Source of the DNA: Chondrocystis sp. NIES-4102
GTDB lineage: Bacteria; Cyanobacteriota; Cyanobacteriia; Cyanobacteriales; Xenococcaceae
Assembly (NCBI GenBank): GCA_002368355.1
Contig: AP018281.1
Coordinates: forward strand, 2,852,001-2,916,000
DNA: 64,000 nt
Direction of reading: 5' to 3'
How positions within the stretch are numbered: the stretch's first letter is position 1; the number at the start of each line of letters is the position of its first letter. The notes below the pieces were generated by a model. That model worked only from the letters and a program-made list of their open reading frames with translations, had not been told where the DNA came from and did not search any database. Below are positions 26,657 through 35,205 of the stretch, piece by piece. The position numbers were made by a program, and so were the translations under genes.

Positions 26657-29470
26657 TCAATTTTGAAGCGATCGCATAAATCGTTGGAGTTGCTGACTTT
26701 CGAGTTCTAAAACACGGCGAGCAAAATCAGGATCTAATTCTAGAAAATCATCAAAGGTATCAACTGGAACTGCTAAAATTTTGGTGAGATTACTATCGGC
26801 AATGATCGTGTTTTGCGAGTTACTATGGGTTAATACTTCTAATTCGTCTAAAGTTTGTCCTGGATGAAGTTTCTTGACTCGAATCTCTTTATCTTCTTGA
26901 TAAAATTGAATTTTTGCATCTCCTTCAATTAACAGCAATAGTTCTCGGCAAGTATCACCCGCTTCTGTAATAACTTCGTTGACACTATAGCTTCTTACCT
27001 CGGCGCGCTCAGCCAGGGCAATTAATGTTTCACTATGCATTCGGTTAAAGAAATCACTGTTAAATAGATGCACCACTTTTTCCAACAAAGGAAATGTATT
27101 TAAAGCTGGAAAAGATTCAGAAGAAGATAAAAGCAGTTTGATAGTTTCTTGCCACAAAGAATTTTGGGAACTACTATAATCACGAGCAATCGCCTGACTT
27201 CGTTGAAGATCTAATTGAGCAATGAGATAAAGACACGCTGTTTGAATTATAGGATTGTGATCTTCAACTAAGGGATTTAACAAATTCAAAATATCTGCAA
27301 TCGTATAATCCAATGAGCAGGTATTGGATGTCTCTGGCAACAAATCTAAACGTTGTAAAACTTTTGCACAGAGACGTTCGCGCCAATTTTCAGATTCTAA
27401 GAGTTCTTCTAACACCATAGGTGCTAACTCTGCTAACTGTTGTGCCAAAGCGATCGCTTCTGGTTCATTGTCTAAGGTTTCGAGGGTTTCTAAAATAGTG
27501 CGTATAATTAGCTCTTTTTTGTGATAGATACTATCTCGCAATAGCCTTAAAACAGCATCATGTTGGCGAAGAATCGGCTGATGAAGTGCGCGATAACAGT
27601 ATATTAAAGGAGGTAACTGAGTAAGCAGAAATTCTGCTCGGCGTAAATTTCCAGTTTCAGGAGTAATTCCATTTAAGATCCAGCTTTCTTCTTGAGAAGT
27701 GATTGAATACTGACGACGTAAAGTGCGAATTTCGGCAGAATTTTGTTCTACCAAAGTCTCAAAACTATTATCAGTATCGGATTGCTTCCTTTGCAAAAGC
27801 ATCAGTCGCTCTAGGGATTTGCGGTAGCCACTTAAGCGAATTTGATTTTCTAAACTGCGTTGGCGATCAGGATTGAGCAATTCTGGATCTTCAATACCTA
27901 ATTCTTCTAAAACTTGGCGATGTTCGTCATCGGTAATGCCTAATTCCTGACGCAATTGTTGTAAGACTTCTAAACTACTGGAGTAATTAACATATCCTTC
28001 TTCCAAAGCTTCTCTCACCACACCTTTATACGCTTGATGTCGCTTTTCTCTAGTAAAACCAGGTAAAACTCTTGCCAAAATATAAACTTCATGAATATTT
28101 AAATCACTTAAAGAACGTCCTTCCAAAAGCTCTGAAACATTAAGCTGTAATTTCTCTAACTGTTTACGAAAACGACCTGCTAAATTTTCTCGTGAATATA
28201 AATCTGGACTACGTTGCCAAGTTTTATAGAGCCAAAGCGTACTCAGCAATACTAGACCTAGATCATAAACGTATTGACCCCAAAGAGGCATTAATTGAAC
28301 TAAGGGACGACCGCCAAAAATAAAGAAAAAATTAAAAATGAAAAAGGTACATAGGGTAAAAATTCGATGTCGAATAATTTCTGGGGTTAATTTAAGAGCT
28401 TGATTATGGTTGTATTTTGCCCGTTTTTCAATCCAGCGACCTAACTGATATCCGATCCATGTAAACCCACCAAGGGTTATAGGAACAGCAACTAGCTTAG
28501 GAATATTTATAGCTTGTCCAAATAAATAAAATCCAGGACTTAATAAGGATGCTAGTTGATCACTTTGTCTTGCCCACGCACCTGAAAAATAATAATTCCA
28601 ACTACCTGCATACAGATAGTAATAGATAAAATAACCAATCACCAAACCTACATAGCCGTAGCGTAAAAAGGATTCTTCAGCTTTGTTCAAACTATCCCAG
28701 TAAACTCGCTCAGAATCGATATCAATACAAGGATTTTTACAGGCGACGCAAGCACTTTGCTCTTTTCCATCAGGTAAAACGGTACGACACATTGATTGAG
28801 TAATCATTTGGTCACTTGTATGTGCCTGGCTACCAAACAAGCCTCCTGGTTCGCTGTAAATTCTTTGTACAGGAGCCATCGGACAAAAGTAGTTACACCA
28901 GGATTTGCCACTATAGAGATAGCCAACGGTTATGGCAGCAGCGATCGTAAATAATAACCACAACGCTAACACTAAACGATCTGCATTAAAAAACAAAATC
29001 CGCCCACATAATCCGATCCAAAGCCACCCAAACTGAACATAAGGATAATTTTTGCCTAACCATGAATCTGGCTTGACTTTAGCAAGTTCATATCTCACTT
29101 TTCCTGTTTTTGAATTTTCGCGCTTAAATTGTCTTTGCCAACCTAAAGCACGAGGAATTTGAGACAAAAATGATAAAGGACAAATACGTCGCCATACTTC
29201 ATGTCCAAATACTAGCAGAATGAAAATAGCAGCAGGAACGATCGCTCCCCAAAATAAAGTAGTACCAAGAGGATAGGGTTGTTCTACTAAGCACTTTCCT
29301 TGTACCAAAATACAGTCATCTGGCAAACGTAGAGGACTCCAAGGATGATTTGATTGAGTTAAAACTGTAGTCCAAGGATCATAAAATAACGATGCGATAA
29401 TCAGCAACCATGCGCTCGTTAATAGCCAACGAAGCCAATGCATTCGCTGTTCAGATAGGTGTGCTAACAT
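26657..29470 (-). CDS. Membrane polyferredoxin (NapH/NosR-like) fused to a cNMP-binding-like domain
   Basis: The 937-residue protein has an N-terminal membrane region (about residues 10-410) with around eight helices. It includes two Cys clusters, CNYFCP (Cys192, Cys196) and CVACKNPC (Cys241, Cys244, Cys248), plus Cys97 in RRICPLS, a pattern seen in NapH/NosR-type iron-sulfur membrane electron carriers. A long helical, HEAT-like middle part (about 420-790) follows. The C-terminus (about 800-930) is a cyclic-nucleotide-binding-like beta barrel (ITEAGDTCRELLLLIEGDAKI), but the usual FGE...RTA phosphate cassette is replaced by DELEVL...NTIIA, so nucleotide binding is doubtful. It probably moves electrons across or along the membrane under control of its cytoplasmic part. 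Substrate and partners are unknown. The start is ATG 29470. Confidence 0.72.
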   Translation of the reverse strand: MLAHLSEQRMHWLRWLLTSAWLLIIASLFYDPWTTVLTQSNHPWSPLRLPDDCILVQGKCLVEQPYPLGTTLFWGAIVPAAIFILLVFGHEVWRRICPLSFLSQIPRALGWQRQFKRENSKTGKVRYELAKVKPDSWLGKNYPYVQFGWLWIGLCGRILFFNADRLVLALWLLFTIAAAITVGYLYSGKSWCNYFCPMAPVQRIYSEPGGLFGSQAHTSDQMITQSMCRTVLPDGKEQSACVACKNPCIDIDSERVYWDSLNKAEESFLRYGYVGLVIGYFIYYYLYAGSWNYYFSGAWARQSDQLASLLSPGFYLFGQAINIPKLVAVPITLGGFTWIGYQLGRWIEKRAKYNHNQALKLTPEIIRHRIFTLCTFFIFNFFFIFGGRPLVQLMPLWGQYVYDLGLVLLSTLWLYKTWQRSPDLYSRENLAGRFRKQLEKLQLNVSELLEGRSLSDLNIHEVYILARVLPGFTREKRHQAYKGVVREALEEGYVNYSSSLEVLQQLRQELGITDDEHRQVLEELGIEDPELLNPDRQRSLENQIRLSGYRKSLERLMLLQRKQSDTDNSFETLVEQNSAEIRTLRRQYSITSQEESWILNGITPETGNLRRAEFLLTQLPPLIYCYRALHQPILRQHDAVLRLLRDSIYHKKELIIRTILETLETLDNEPEAIALAQQLAELAPMVLEELLESENWRERLCAKVLQRLDLLPETSNTCSLDYTIADILNLLNPLVEDHNPIIQTACLYLIAQLDLQRSQAIARDYSSSQNSLWQETIKLLLSSSESFPALNTFPLLEKVVHLFNSDFFNRMHSETLIALAERAEVRSYSVNEVITEAGDTCRELLLLIEGDAKIQFYQEDKEIRVKKLHPGQTLDELEVLTHSNSQNTIIADSNLTKILAVPVDTFDDFLELDPDFARRVLELESQQLQRFMRSLQN

Positions 29471-29634
29471 AAGTAGGCATTGGTTAAAGTTTAAGAAATA
29501 AAGGCTTTTTAGTAACTTCCGAAATTTATAATTATAAGTCTTAATCGTTATTATTACTTATTTTGATGGTAATTTTAATAACAATCTTTAACTGGTTAAG
29601 ATAAATAATACTATATAGTTGTTTTAATTAGCTT

Positions 29635-30474
29635 ATGAAACAGCGATCACCTATTTTAAAGATAATCTCATTGCAACCTTTATTAAATAACTTTTCTTGG
29701 ATTCAATTATTTATTTTAGCTAGTTTAATTTTGGGAGCAATTATAGTTTTATTACCTTTGATAATTGTTTTGCAGACTTCTTTTACTTCAACTGATGGTA
29801 GTTTTACCTGGAGTAACTATCAAACAGCTTGGTATCGAGGTGACTTTTTATTGGCTTTTGCTAATTCTACCTTAGTTGCATTGGGTGTTACTGCATTCCA
29901 AATTATTACCTCGGCTTTAGCTGGATATACTCTAGCAAGACTTAAATTTCGCGGTAAGGAAGCAATCTTATTACTAATTTTAGCAACTTTAGTTATCCCT
30001 TTTCAATTATTAGTAATTCCCATCTTTGTTATTTTAAAATGGGCGCACTTAATCAATAGTTATTGGTCATTAATATTACCAACAGCAGCCAGTGGGTTCG
30101 GTATATTTTTGATGCGTCAATACTTTGCGAGTATCCCAGTAGAATTAGAGCAAGCTGCTGCACTAGACGGTGCAAATCGCCTACAGATTTTAACTAATGT
30201 TATGTTACCTCTATGCCGTCCTGCTTTGATTACTCTATTTTTATTTACTTTTATTGGGGAATGGAATGATTTATTTAAGCCTTTAGTATTTACTACTCGT
30301 CCTGAATTGAGAACGGTACAATTAGCTTTATCTGAGTTTCAAGAACAATTTACTAGTAATTGGTCATTATTAATGGCAGCAGTAGTAATTGCTACCTTAC
30401 CTGTCTTAGTTTTATTTTTAATTGGTCAGAAACAATTTATTCAAGGTATAAGTTCAACAGGTATTAAGAATTAA
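29635..30474 (+). CDS. Carbohydrate ABC transporter permease (MalG/GgtD-like)
   Basis: The 279-residue integral membrane protein has six predicted helices. It carries the ABC permease coupling loop EQAAALDGANRLQILTNVML, which ends in a conserved Pro-Leu-Cys-Arg-Pro; this EAA loop contacts the ATPase. The pattern NSTLVALGVTAFQIITSALAG and GEWNDLF identifies the MalG side of sugar importers. Its partner permease, binding protein and ATPase are not in the window, so it is an orphan here. Since stpA indicates glucosylglycerol metabolism, a role in glucosylglycerol or sugar uptake (GgtD-like) is possible but only an inference. It converges on the FkbM gene with a 12-base gap. Confidence 0.87.
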   Translation: MKQRSPILKIISLQPLLNNFSWIQLFILASLILGAIIVLLPLIIVLQTSFTSTDGSFTWSNYQTAWYRGDFLLAFANSTLVALGVTAFQIITSALAGYTLARLKFRGKEAILLLILATLVIPFQLLVIPIFVILKWAHLINSYWSLILPTAASGFGIFLMRQYFASIPVELEQAAALDGANRLQILTNVMLPLCRPALITLFLFTFIGEWNDLFKPLVFTTRPELRTVQLALSEFQEQFTSNWSLLMAAVVIATLPVLVLFLIGQKQFIQGISSTGIKN

Positions 30475-30486
30475 AGTTTTAAAAAA

Positions 30487-31263
30487 TTATGCACAATAAG
30501 CTTTAATTAAGTCTGTTTTCTCTTGAGGAATAAAGAAATTATTAGGACAATTAAAATCATTACTCCAAAATTTATTCTGCTCAAATTTATAAATATTATA
30601 TTCCCAGGTTTGCAGTAGTTGAGCTACCTTATCTCCTGATGCTACACCTTCAATTAATAAGATTGGTCGAAAATTGCTAATGGTTTGTTTTGCTCCTAAC
30701 AATACTTGATATTCAAATCCTTCCACATCTATTTTGATAAAATCTGGTTGCAGATGATAGCTATCTAAAGTATTAATTTCAATAGTTATTTTTCTGATTT
30801 CTAGCTTTTGAGGATCAAAAAAGAAAACTGTTCTATCACTAAGCCAACTATTAGCTTGATGATAATTACAAGAGCCTAAAGCCGTCATTTCTTTGCCATT
30901 GTAAACGGGATAATAAAAATCCAAAATACCAGCGCGATCGCCCAACCCAACTTTTAGATATTGGAAATTGACAAATTTATTGCTTATTTTATCTAAATAA
31001 GGATAATTAATAGGATTAGGTTCAAAAGAAATTACCTGAGCGTTTGGTTTTAAAGTGAAAAAGGATAAGGCAGACATACCAACATTTGCACCAATATCTA
31101 CAAAAAGTTGTGGTTTTTGGTCACAAATTAGTTTAAAAGCCTTAAAATCAGGTTCGTGAACTTTTTTGAGATAAAAATTGAGCAGATTATTATTCTTGAA
31201 ATTATGGATAAATTTATAAGCTTGGGGAGATTGTAATAATAAAGAGCGTATTATTTTATTCAT
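30487..31263 (-). CDS. FkbM-family methyltransferase
   Basis: The 258-residue protein has a Rossmann SAM-dependent methyltransferase domain: motif I is FVDIGANVGMSALSF (Asp56 to Gly62), motif II VISFEPNP, and the FkbM-type end FIKIDVEGFEYQVLLGA. FkbM enzymes methylate hydroxyl groups of sugars or polyketides. In cyanobacteria such genes often accompany exopolysaccharide or glycan loci; the adjacent GT4 glycosyltransferase on the same strand is consistent with that. The acceptor is unknown. The start is ATG 31263. Confidence 0.88.
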   Translation of the reverse strand: MNKIIRSLLLQSPQAYKFIHNFKNNNLLNFYLKKVHEPDFKAFKLICDQKPQLFVDIGANVGMSALSFFTLKPNAQVISFEPNPINYPYLDKISNKFVNFQYLKVGLGDRAGILDFYYPVYNGKEMTALGSCNYHQANSWLSDRTVFFFDPQKLEIRKITIEINTLDSYHLQPDFIKIDVEGFEYQVLLGAKQTISNFRPILLIEGVASGDKVAQLLQTWEYNIYKFEQNKFWSNDFNCPNNFFIPQEKTDLIKAYCA

Positions 31264-31320
31264 TTTTCAATGCTGCCAACAGAAGATCAATAACAGTAGA
31301 GGAAAATATTTTATTTTGGG

Positions 31321-31413
31321 AATTAGGAGTTAGGAGACAGGAGTCAGGAGACAGGAGTCAGGAGTCAGGAAGTTAGGATAGGGGAGGTTAGGATAGGGGA
31401 GTTAGGTAGTAGG
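31321..31413. repeat. Short tandem repeat array (GTCAGGA / GTTAGGA units)
   Basis: The array alternates GAGTTAGGAGACAGGAGTC, repeated GTCAGGA units and two copies of GTTAGGATAGGGGA, ending in GGTAGTAGGTAG. Unit length is near seven bases and there are no unique spacers. It sits upstream of the FkbM gene within a 262-base gap. Confidence 0.85.
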
Positions 31414-31525
31414 TAGAAATTTTAAAATATATTTTAATTACTTTTTGCTACAAAGGTTGCAAAGCTGCAAAAATAATCGAAAATTAACACTATTTTCCGC
31501 TACATTATCTATCTTGCTTGTGCAT

Positions 31526-32704
31526 TTACCAAACAACTTGCGATCGCTCTCTAATAACTTGACGATAAACTTCAACTGTTTCTTGAGCTAAGATATCCCA
31601 TCTAAACCTTTTAACTAGATCTTCATAGGCATTTTCCACTAGATATTGTGAGTGTGCAGGATTTTGTAAGACTTCTAAAACACCCCAACTCAAAGAACAA
31701 GGATCATTGGCGTGGGTAACAATACCAGTAACATCATGCTTAACAACTTCTGGTAATCCGCCTGTATCTGAAACTACTACAGGAACACGGGCTGCAAAGC
31801 TTTCTAATGCCACAATACCAAAGGGTTCATACAAACTAGGAAAGACGGCGCAGTCGGCGATGGTTTGGAACTTATCTAAATCTTGCTCCGACATAAAACC
31901 AGTAAAATAGCACTGTTCTATAATACCTAAATCCCTTGCTTGCTGTTGCAGATCACTGGTATCACCACCACCAATGATGACAAATTTAACTTTACCTTCC
32001 ATTTTCCATAGTATCTTGGAGGCAGCTTTTAGCAGTACAGAAATACCCTTTTCATGGGTCATCCGCCCTACATAGTAGACAATTTTTTCTTGATCATTGG
32101 CAAAACGACGACGAAACTTAAGACGATCAAAGTTATGACGTTTTTTCTCAGGGCGAATACCATTATAGATAATATCTATCTTATCCCTAGGGGTTTGAAA
32201 AACCCGTTGCATCTCGTCAAACATATAATTACTACAAACAATAACTCGCCAGGCTTCGTGAGTTAAAAGCTTTTCCTTGCCATAAATATATTCTTGTTTG
32301 GGAGTATGAATACCATTGTAGCGACCATATTCTGTAGCGTGAATTGTTGCCACAATAGGCAATTTAAAATTATTTTTAAGAGCGATCGCAGCATCCCCTA
32401 CTAACCAATCATGAGCATGAATTAATTGGAATCCATGTTCTTGAATTAACTTACCACCATAGCTACCCATACTTTCATTCATGTTAGCTATCCAATGAAG
32501 AAAATCATCACCAGGGGCTACAGGGCAACGATAAAGATGAATCCCTTCGATTATTTCATACTTAGGTGCAGAACCAAACTCGACAGTGATTAGGTGAACT
32601 TCATGTCCAAGTTTGATAACTTCTGGATATAATTCTGCTACGTGACGGGCAATTCCTCCAACTATTCTAGGTGGGAATTCCCAAGCCAACACCAAAATCT
32701 TCAT
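31526..32704 (-). CDS. Glycosyltransferase family 4 (glycogen synthase-like)
   Basis: The 392-residue protein is a GT-B enzyme of family GT4. The N-terminal loop WEFPPRIVGGIARHVAEL binds the acceptor side. HAHDWLVGDAAIAL and ATIHATEYGRYNGIHT are typical of the subgroup related to archaeal and cyanobacterial glycogen-synthase-like GT4 enzymes. The donor-binding motif is PSLYEPFGIVALES with the E-x7-E pair. The product could be an alpha-glucan, glycolipid or exopolysaccharide; sequence alone does not decide. The start is ATG 32704. It is on the same strand as the FkbM gene, with a 262-base gap that holds a repeat array. Confidence 0.87.
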   Translation of the reverse strand: MKILVLAWEFPPRIVGGIARHVAELYPEVIKLGHEVHLITVEFGSAPKYEIIEGIHLYRCPVAPGDDFLHWIANMNESMGSYGGKLIQEHGFQLIHAHDWLVGDAAIALKNNFKLPIVATIHATEYGRYNGIHTPKQEYIYGKEKLLTHEAWRVIVCSNYMFDEMQRVFQTPRDKIDIIYNGIRPEKKRHNFDRLKFRRRFANDQEKIVYYVGRMTHEKGISVLLKAASKILWKMEGKVKFVIIGGGDTSDLQQQARDLGIIEQCYFTGFMSEQDLDKFQTIADCAVFPSLYEPFGIVALESFAARVPVVVSDTGGLPEVVKHDVTGIVTHANDPCSLSWGVLEVLQNPAHSQYLVENAYEDLVKRFRWDILAQETVEVYRQVIRERSQVVW

Positions 32705-33012
32705 CTTTAATGACTCCTCACGTGATCACCTTACCAATAAATACAGTCTGTTTAATCTCTGTTGTACTGTTGGGTCTTCAAAATTACTTTAAATGCTTCT
32801 TTGGCATTATTTGCGTTTTAATTTAAGTAATATAACCAACAATCATAAATCTATTTGTTATTTATGTCCGTCTCCTGACAATAAACGGGATAATAATTCA
32901 TTTAAGTATTCCTTATATGTGAAAACTTAAATACCCACAGTTAACAGCTTTTAAACTATTTTGAAGCTTAGACGTTTTATAATTTACCTCTCTACCTACT
33001 CGTTTTAATAAC
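32705..33012. other. 308-base divergent intergenic region
   Basis: This AT-rich stretch separates the GT4 gene from hisC, which point away from each other, and so should contain both promoters. I see no repeats, strong inverted repeats or small reading frames in it. Confidence 0.5.
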
Positions 33013-34146
33013 ATGAGCGATCGCATTTCTTTTATCCGTTCTGATTTAGCCCAATTAGCTGCTTATACTGCTCACCCAGGCGGGGAAAACCCAGGGTGTG
33101 TTGATCGCCTTGATACTAATGAAAGTCCTTTAGATTTGCCAGCAGAAATTAAATCTAAATTGGCATGGGCATATCAACAAGAAATAGAAGCTAACCGTTA
33201 TCCCGATGGTAGTCATCATGACTTAAAAAGCGCGATCGCTGATTATGTTCAAGAAACCGCCAATTCTCCCCTTAATCTCTCTACTGCTAATATCTCCGTC
33301 GGTAATGGTTCAGATGAACTAATTCGTTCATTGTTAATTGCTACTTGTTTAGGGGGATGCGGATCTATTTTAGTCGCAACTCCCACTTTTTCGATGTACG
33401 GTATTTTAGCTCAAACATTGGGCATTCCTGTAGTTAGTTTGACTAGAGAAGTTGATAGTTTTGCATTAAATATTGCAACAGCTATTCAAGCGATCGAGAC
33501 AACCAGTAACCCTCCCATTCGGGTAGTCTTTATGGTGCATCCTAACTCCCCTACTGCTAATTGTCTCACAGATAAAGAACTAGATTGGTTAAGAAATCTA
33601 CCTGAAAATGTTTTAGTAGTAATTGATGAAGCTTATTTTGAGTTTAGTCAGATATCGGTGGTTGATGAATTATCCCAGCACCCCAACTGGGTTATCCTAC
33701 GTACATTTTCTAAAGCTTTTCGTTTAGCTGCTCATCGAGTTGGATACGCGATCGCCTCTACGGATTTAATTGCTGTGTTGGAAAAAGTACGTTTACCTTA
33801 TAATTTGCCTAGTTTTTCCCAGGTAGCAGCTAAAACTGTTTTGCAGCAACGTCAATTGCTATTACCCGAAGTTGCTGAAACTATACAAGAAAGAAAGCGC
33901 GTTTTGTCGGTTTTACAAGCAGATGATAACTTGCAAGTATGGTCTAGTATGGCAAATTTTGTCTATCTTCGTCCCCAAGTTAATAGCGAAGATGATTATG
34001 AAAGTGTCCTTTTTAATATTACTCAACAGCTTAAATCTCAAGGTACATTAATTCGTCATACTGGTGGAGGTTTGCGTATTACAATAGGCACTCCCGCAGA
34101 AAACGATCGCACTCTAGAGCGACTAAAACAGATTATCGGTGATTAA
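33013..34146 (+). CDS. hisC: Histidinol-phosphate aminotransferase
   Basis: The 377-residue protein is a fold-type I PLP aminotransferase. Lys234 in [17 protein letters not shown] is the PLP lysine. Other family marks are [24 protein letters not shown], the [12 protein letters not shown] loop, [10 protein letters not shown] and [10 protein letters not shown]. It converts histidinol phosphate and 2-oxoglutarate to imidazole acetol phosphate and glutamate (run in reverse direction for synthesis) in histidine biosynthesis. It starts at ATG 33013. The last 39 coding bases plus the stop are duplicated about 87 bases downstream as a 41-bp copy, with a repeat array in between. Confidence 0.93.
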   Translation: MSDRISFIRSDLAQLAAYTAHPGGENPGCVDRLDTNESPLDLPAEIKSKLAWAYQQEIEANRYPDGSHHDLKSAIADYVQETANSPLNLSTANISVGNGSDELIRSLLIATCLGGCGSILVATPTFSMYGILAQTLGIPVVSLTREVDSFALNIATAIQAIETTSNPPIRVVFMVHPNSPTANCLTDKELDWLRNLPENVLVVIDEAYFEFSQISVVDELSQHPNWVILRTFSKAFRLAAHRVGYAIASTDLIAVLEKVRLPYNLPSFSQVAAKTVLQQRQLLLPEVAETIQERKRVLSVLQADDNLQVWSSMANFVYLRPQVNSEDDYESVLFNITQQLKSQGTLIRHTGGGLRITIGTPAENDRTLERLKQIIGD

Positions 34147-34149
34147 TTT

Positions 34150-34305
34150 GAGGGGAGTCAGGAAGTAGGTAGTAGGTAGGAGGTAGTAAAGAAACGCACC
34201 TTAGAGCGACTAAAACAGATTATTGGTGATTAATTAAAGAGGAGTTATGGAGTCAGGAGAGGGGAGAGGGGAGAGGGGAGGAATTCAGAAGCTAAAAGCT
34301 AAAAA
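34150..34305. repeat. Short tandem repeats downstream of hisC
   Basis: Two repeat blocks flank the duplicated hisC tail. The first (34153-34188) has GGAGTCAGGA then GTAGGTAG/GTAGGAGGTAG units. The second (34248-34282) has GGAGTCAGGAGAGG and three GAGAGGG units, followed by AAGCTAAAAGCTAAAA. These are the same families as at 3008, 31321, 50925 and 52680. Confidence 0.8.
34195..34235 (+). repeat. Duplicated 3' tail of hisC (41 bp)
   Basis: Bases 34195-34235 repeat 34108-34148, the final codons and stop of hisC plus two following bases, with three mismatches in 41 positions. The spacing between copies is 87 bases and the interval is filled mainly with short tandem repeats. It is a noncoding remnant, not a gene. 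Confidence 0.9.
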
Positions 34306-34306
34306 A

Positions 34307-35137
34307 CTAAAAAGAATCTAAGAATATACGGCGTTGTCGTAGGGAAGGTTGATTAATACGTCTTGCAACACGGCTAGGAATGCCATAATCATGAATATGT
34401 CCTAAACCGACTAAAACAATTATCTGGGCTTGAGGCTGAGTTTGATAGTATGAAGCGATCGCCTCTGCCATTGTCTCTTCCCACAAAACCTGAGCAGCAA
34501 AAAAGTTATCAAAATTATCACTATTACCGTGATCAGAATCGGCGTGTTGTTGGTAAATTGATTGTAATTGTTGACGATATGCCTGATTATCAAGTTTTAT
34601 GGTATTGATTGGGGGTATATATTTTAAGTCCTTGCCTTTAAGACTATTTAAGCCATCTTTTGCTACTTTAAAAGTGATTTCTGTAGGGGTATTTAAGGCT
34701 ATTAAAGGAATCTGATTTGCCTGTGCAAAACGTAAAATTGGCGCATAAAATTCCCAATTAAACCCCCAGCGACTATCAAATTCAGTTTGTTCTCTTAATT
34801 GAGTTTCACTTATTTTTCCTGCAAGATAATTATCTAAGACTGGTTGAAACTGACGCTGAAACATTTCTAAAGCGATCGCTGTTGTCTTGGACTGTTTTTG
34901 CTGATGATGAAGTTGGGTAATGATTTTTAGCTGTGCCTTATGGTGTTCAATGTTATCATGACGCTCTCCCAAGTAAATAATCTGATGATTTTGCAGTTGC
35001 TTAATCAGTTTTTGCTCATTGCTGCTTTGGGTAATAGGTTCAGCATTAGTATTTATGTTATGGGGGTATTGTATGAGAAGACATCCCAGGAGAAATACAC
35101 CTAAAAAATAAATTAAAGTGGGAGTTTTTAACTTCAT
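34307..35137 (-). CDS. ChaN-family putative haem-binding lipoprotein
   Basis: The 276-residue protein has an N-terminal lipoprotein signal with lipobox LLGC (Cys19). The mature domain matches ChaN/Cofac_haem_bdg (PF04187), related to the Tiki fold. Its marks are the opening IIYLGERHDNIEHHKAQL, ALEMFQRQFQP, the central EFDSRWGFNWEFYAPIL and the closing VLVGLGHIHDYGIPSR. ChaN of Campylobacter binds haem at the outer membrane and aids iron uptake. A role in haem or iron handling at the cyanobacterial envelope is possible, but the metalloprotease-like residues (ERHD, HIHD) also allow an enzymatic role. It diverges from stpA across 68 bases. Confidence 0.85.
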   Translation of the reverse strand: MKLKTPTLIYFLGVFLLGCLLIQYPHNINTNAEPITQSSNEQKLIKQLQNHQIIYLGERHDNIEHHKAQLKIITQLHHQQKQSKTTAIALEMFQRQFQPVLDNYLAGKISETQLREQTEFDSRWGFNWEFYAPILRFAQANQIPLIALNTPTEITFKVAKDGLNSLKGKDLKYIPPINTIKLDNQAYRQQLQSIYQQHADSDHGNSDNFDNFFAAQVLWEETMAEAIASYYQTQPQAQIIVLVGLGHIHDYGIPSRVARRINQPSLRQRRIFLDSF

Positions 35138-35205
35138 TATCTGTGGTTGAATGATGGTGTTAATTGTAAATTCTAGTTACATCTTAGTTAAAGATTATTT
35201 AAAAA

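Noticed and set aside
31321-31413. CRISPR array
   Set aside because: The repeats are about 7 bp, directly tandem and without unique spacers; no cas genes occur in the window.
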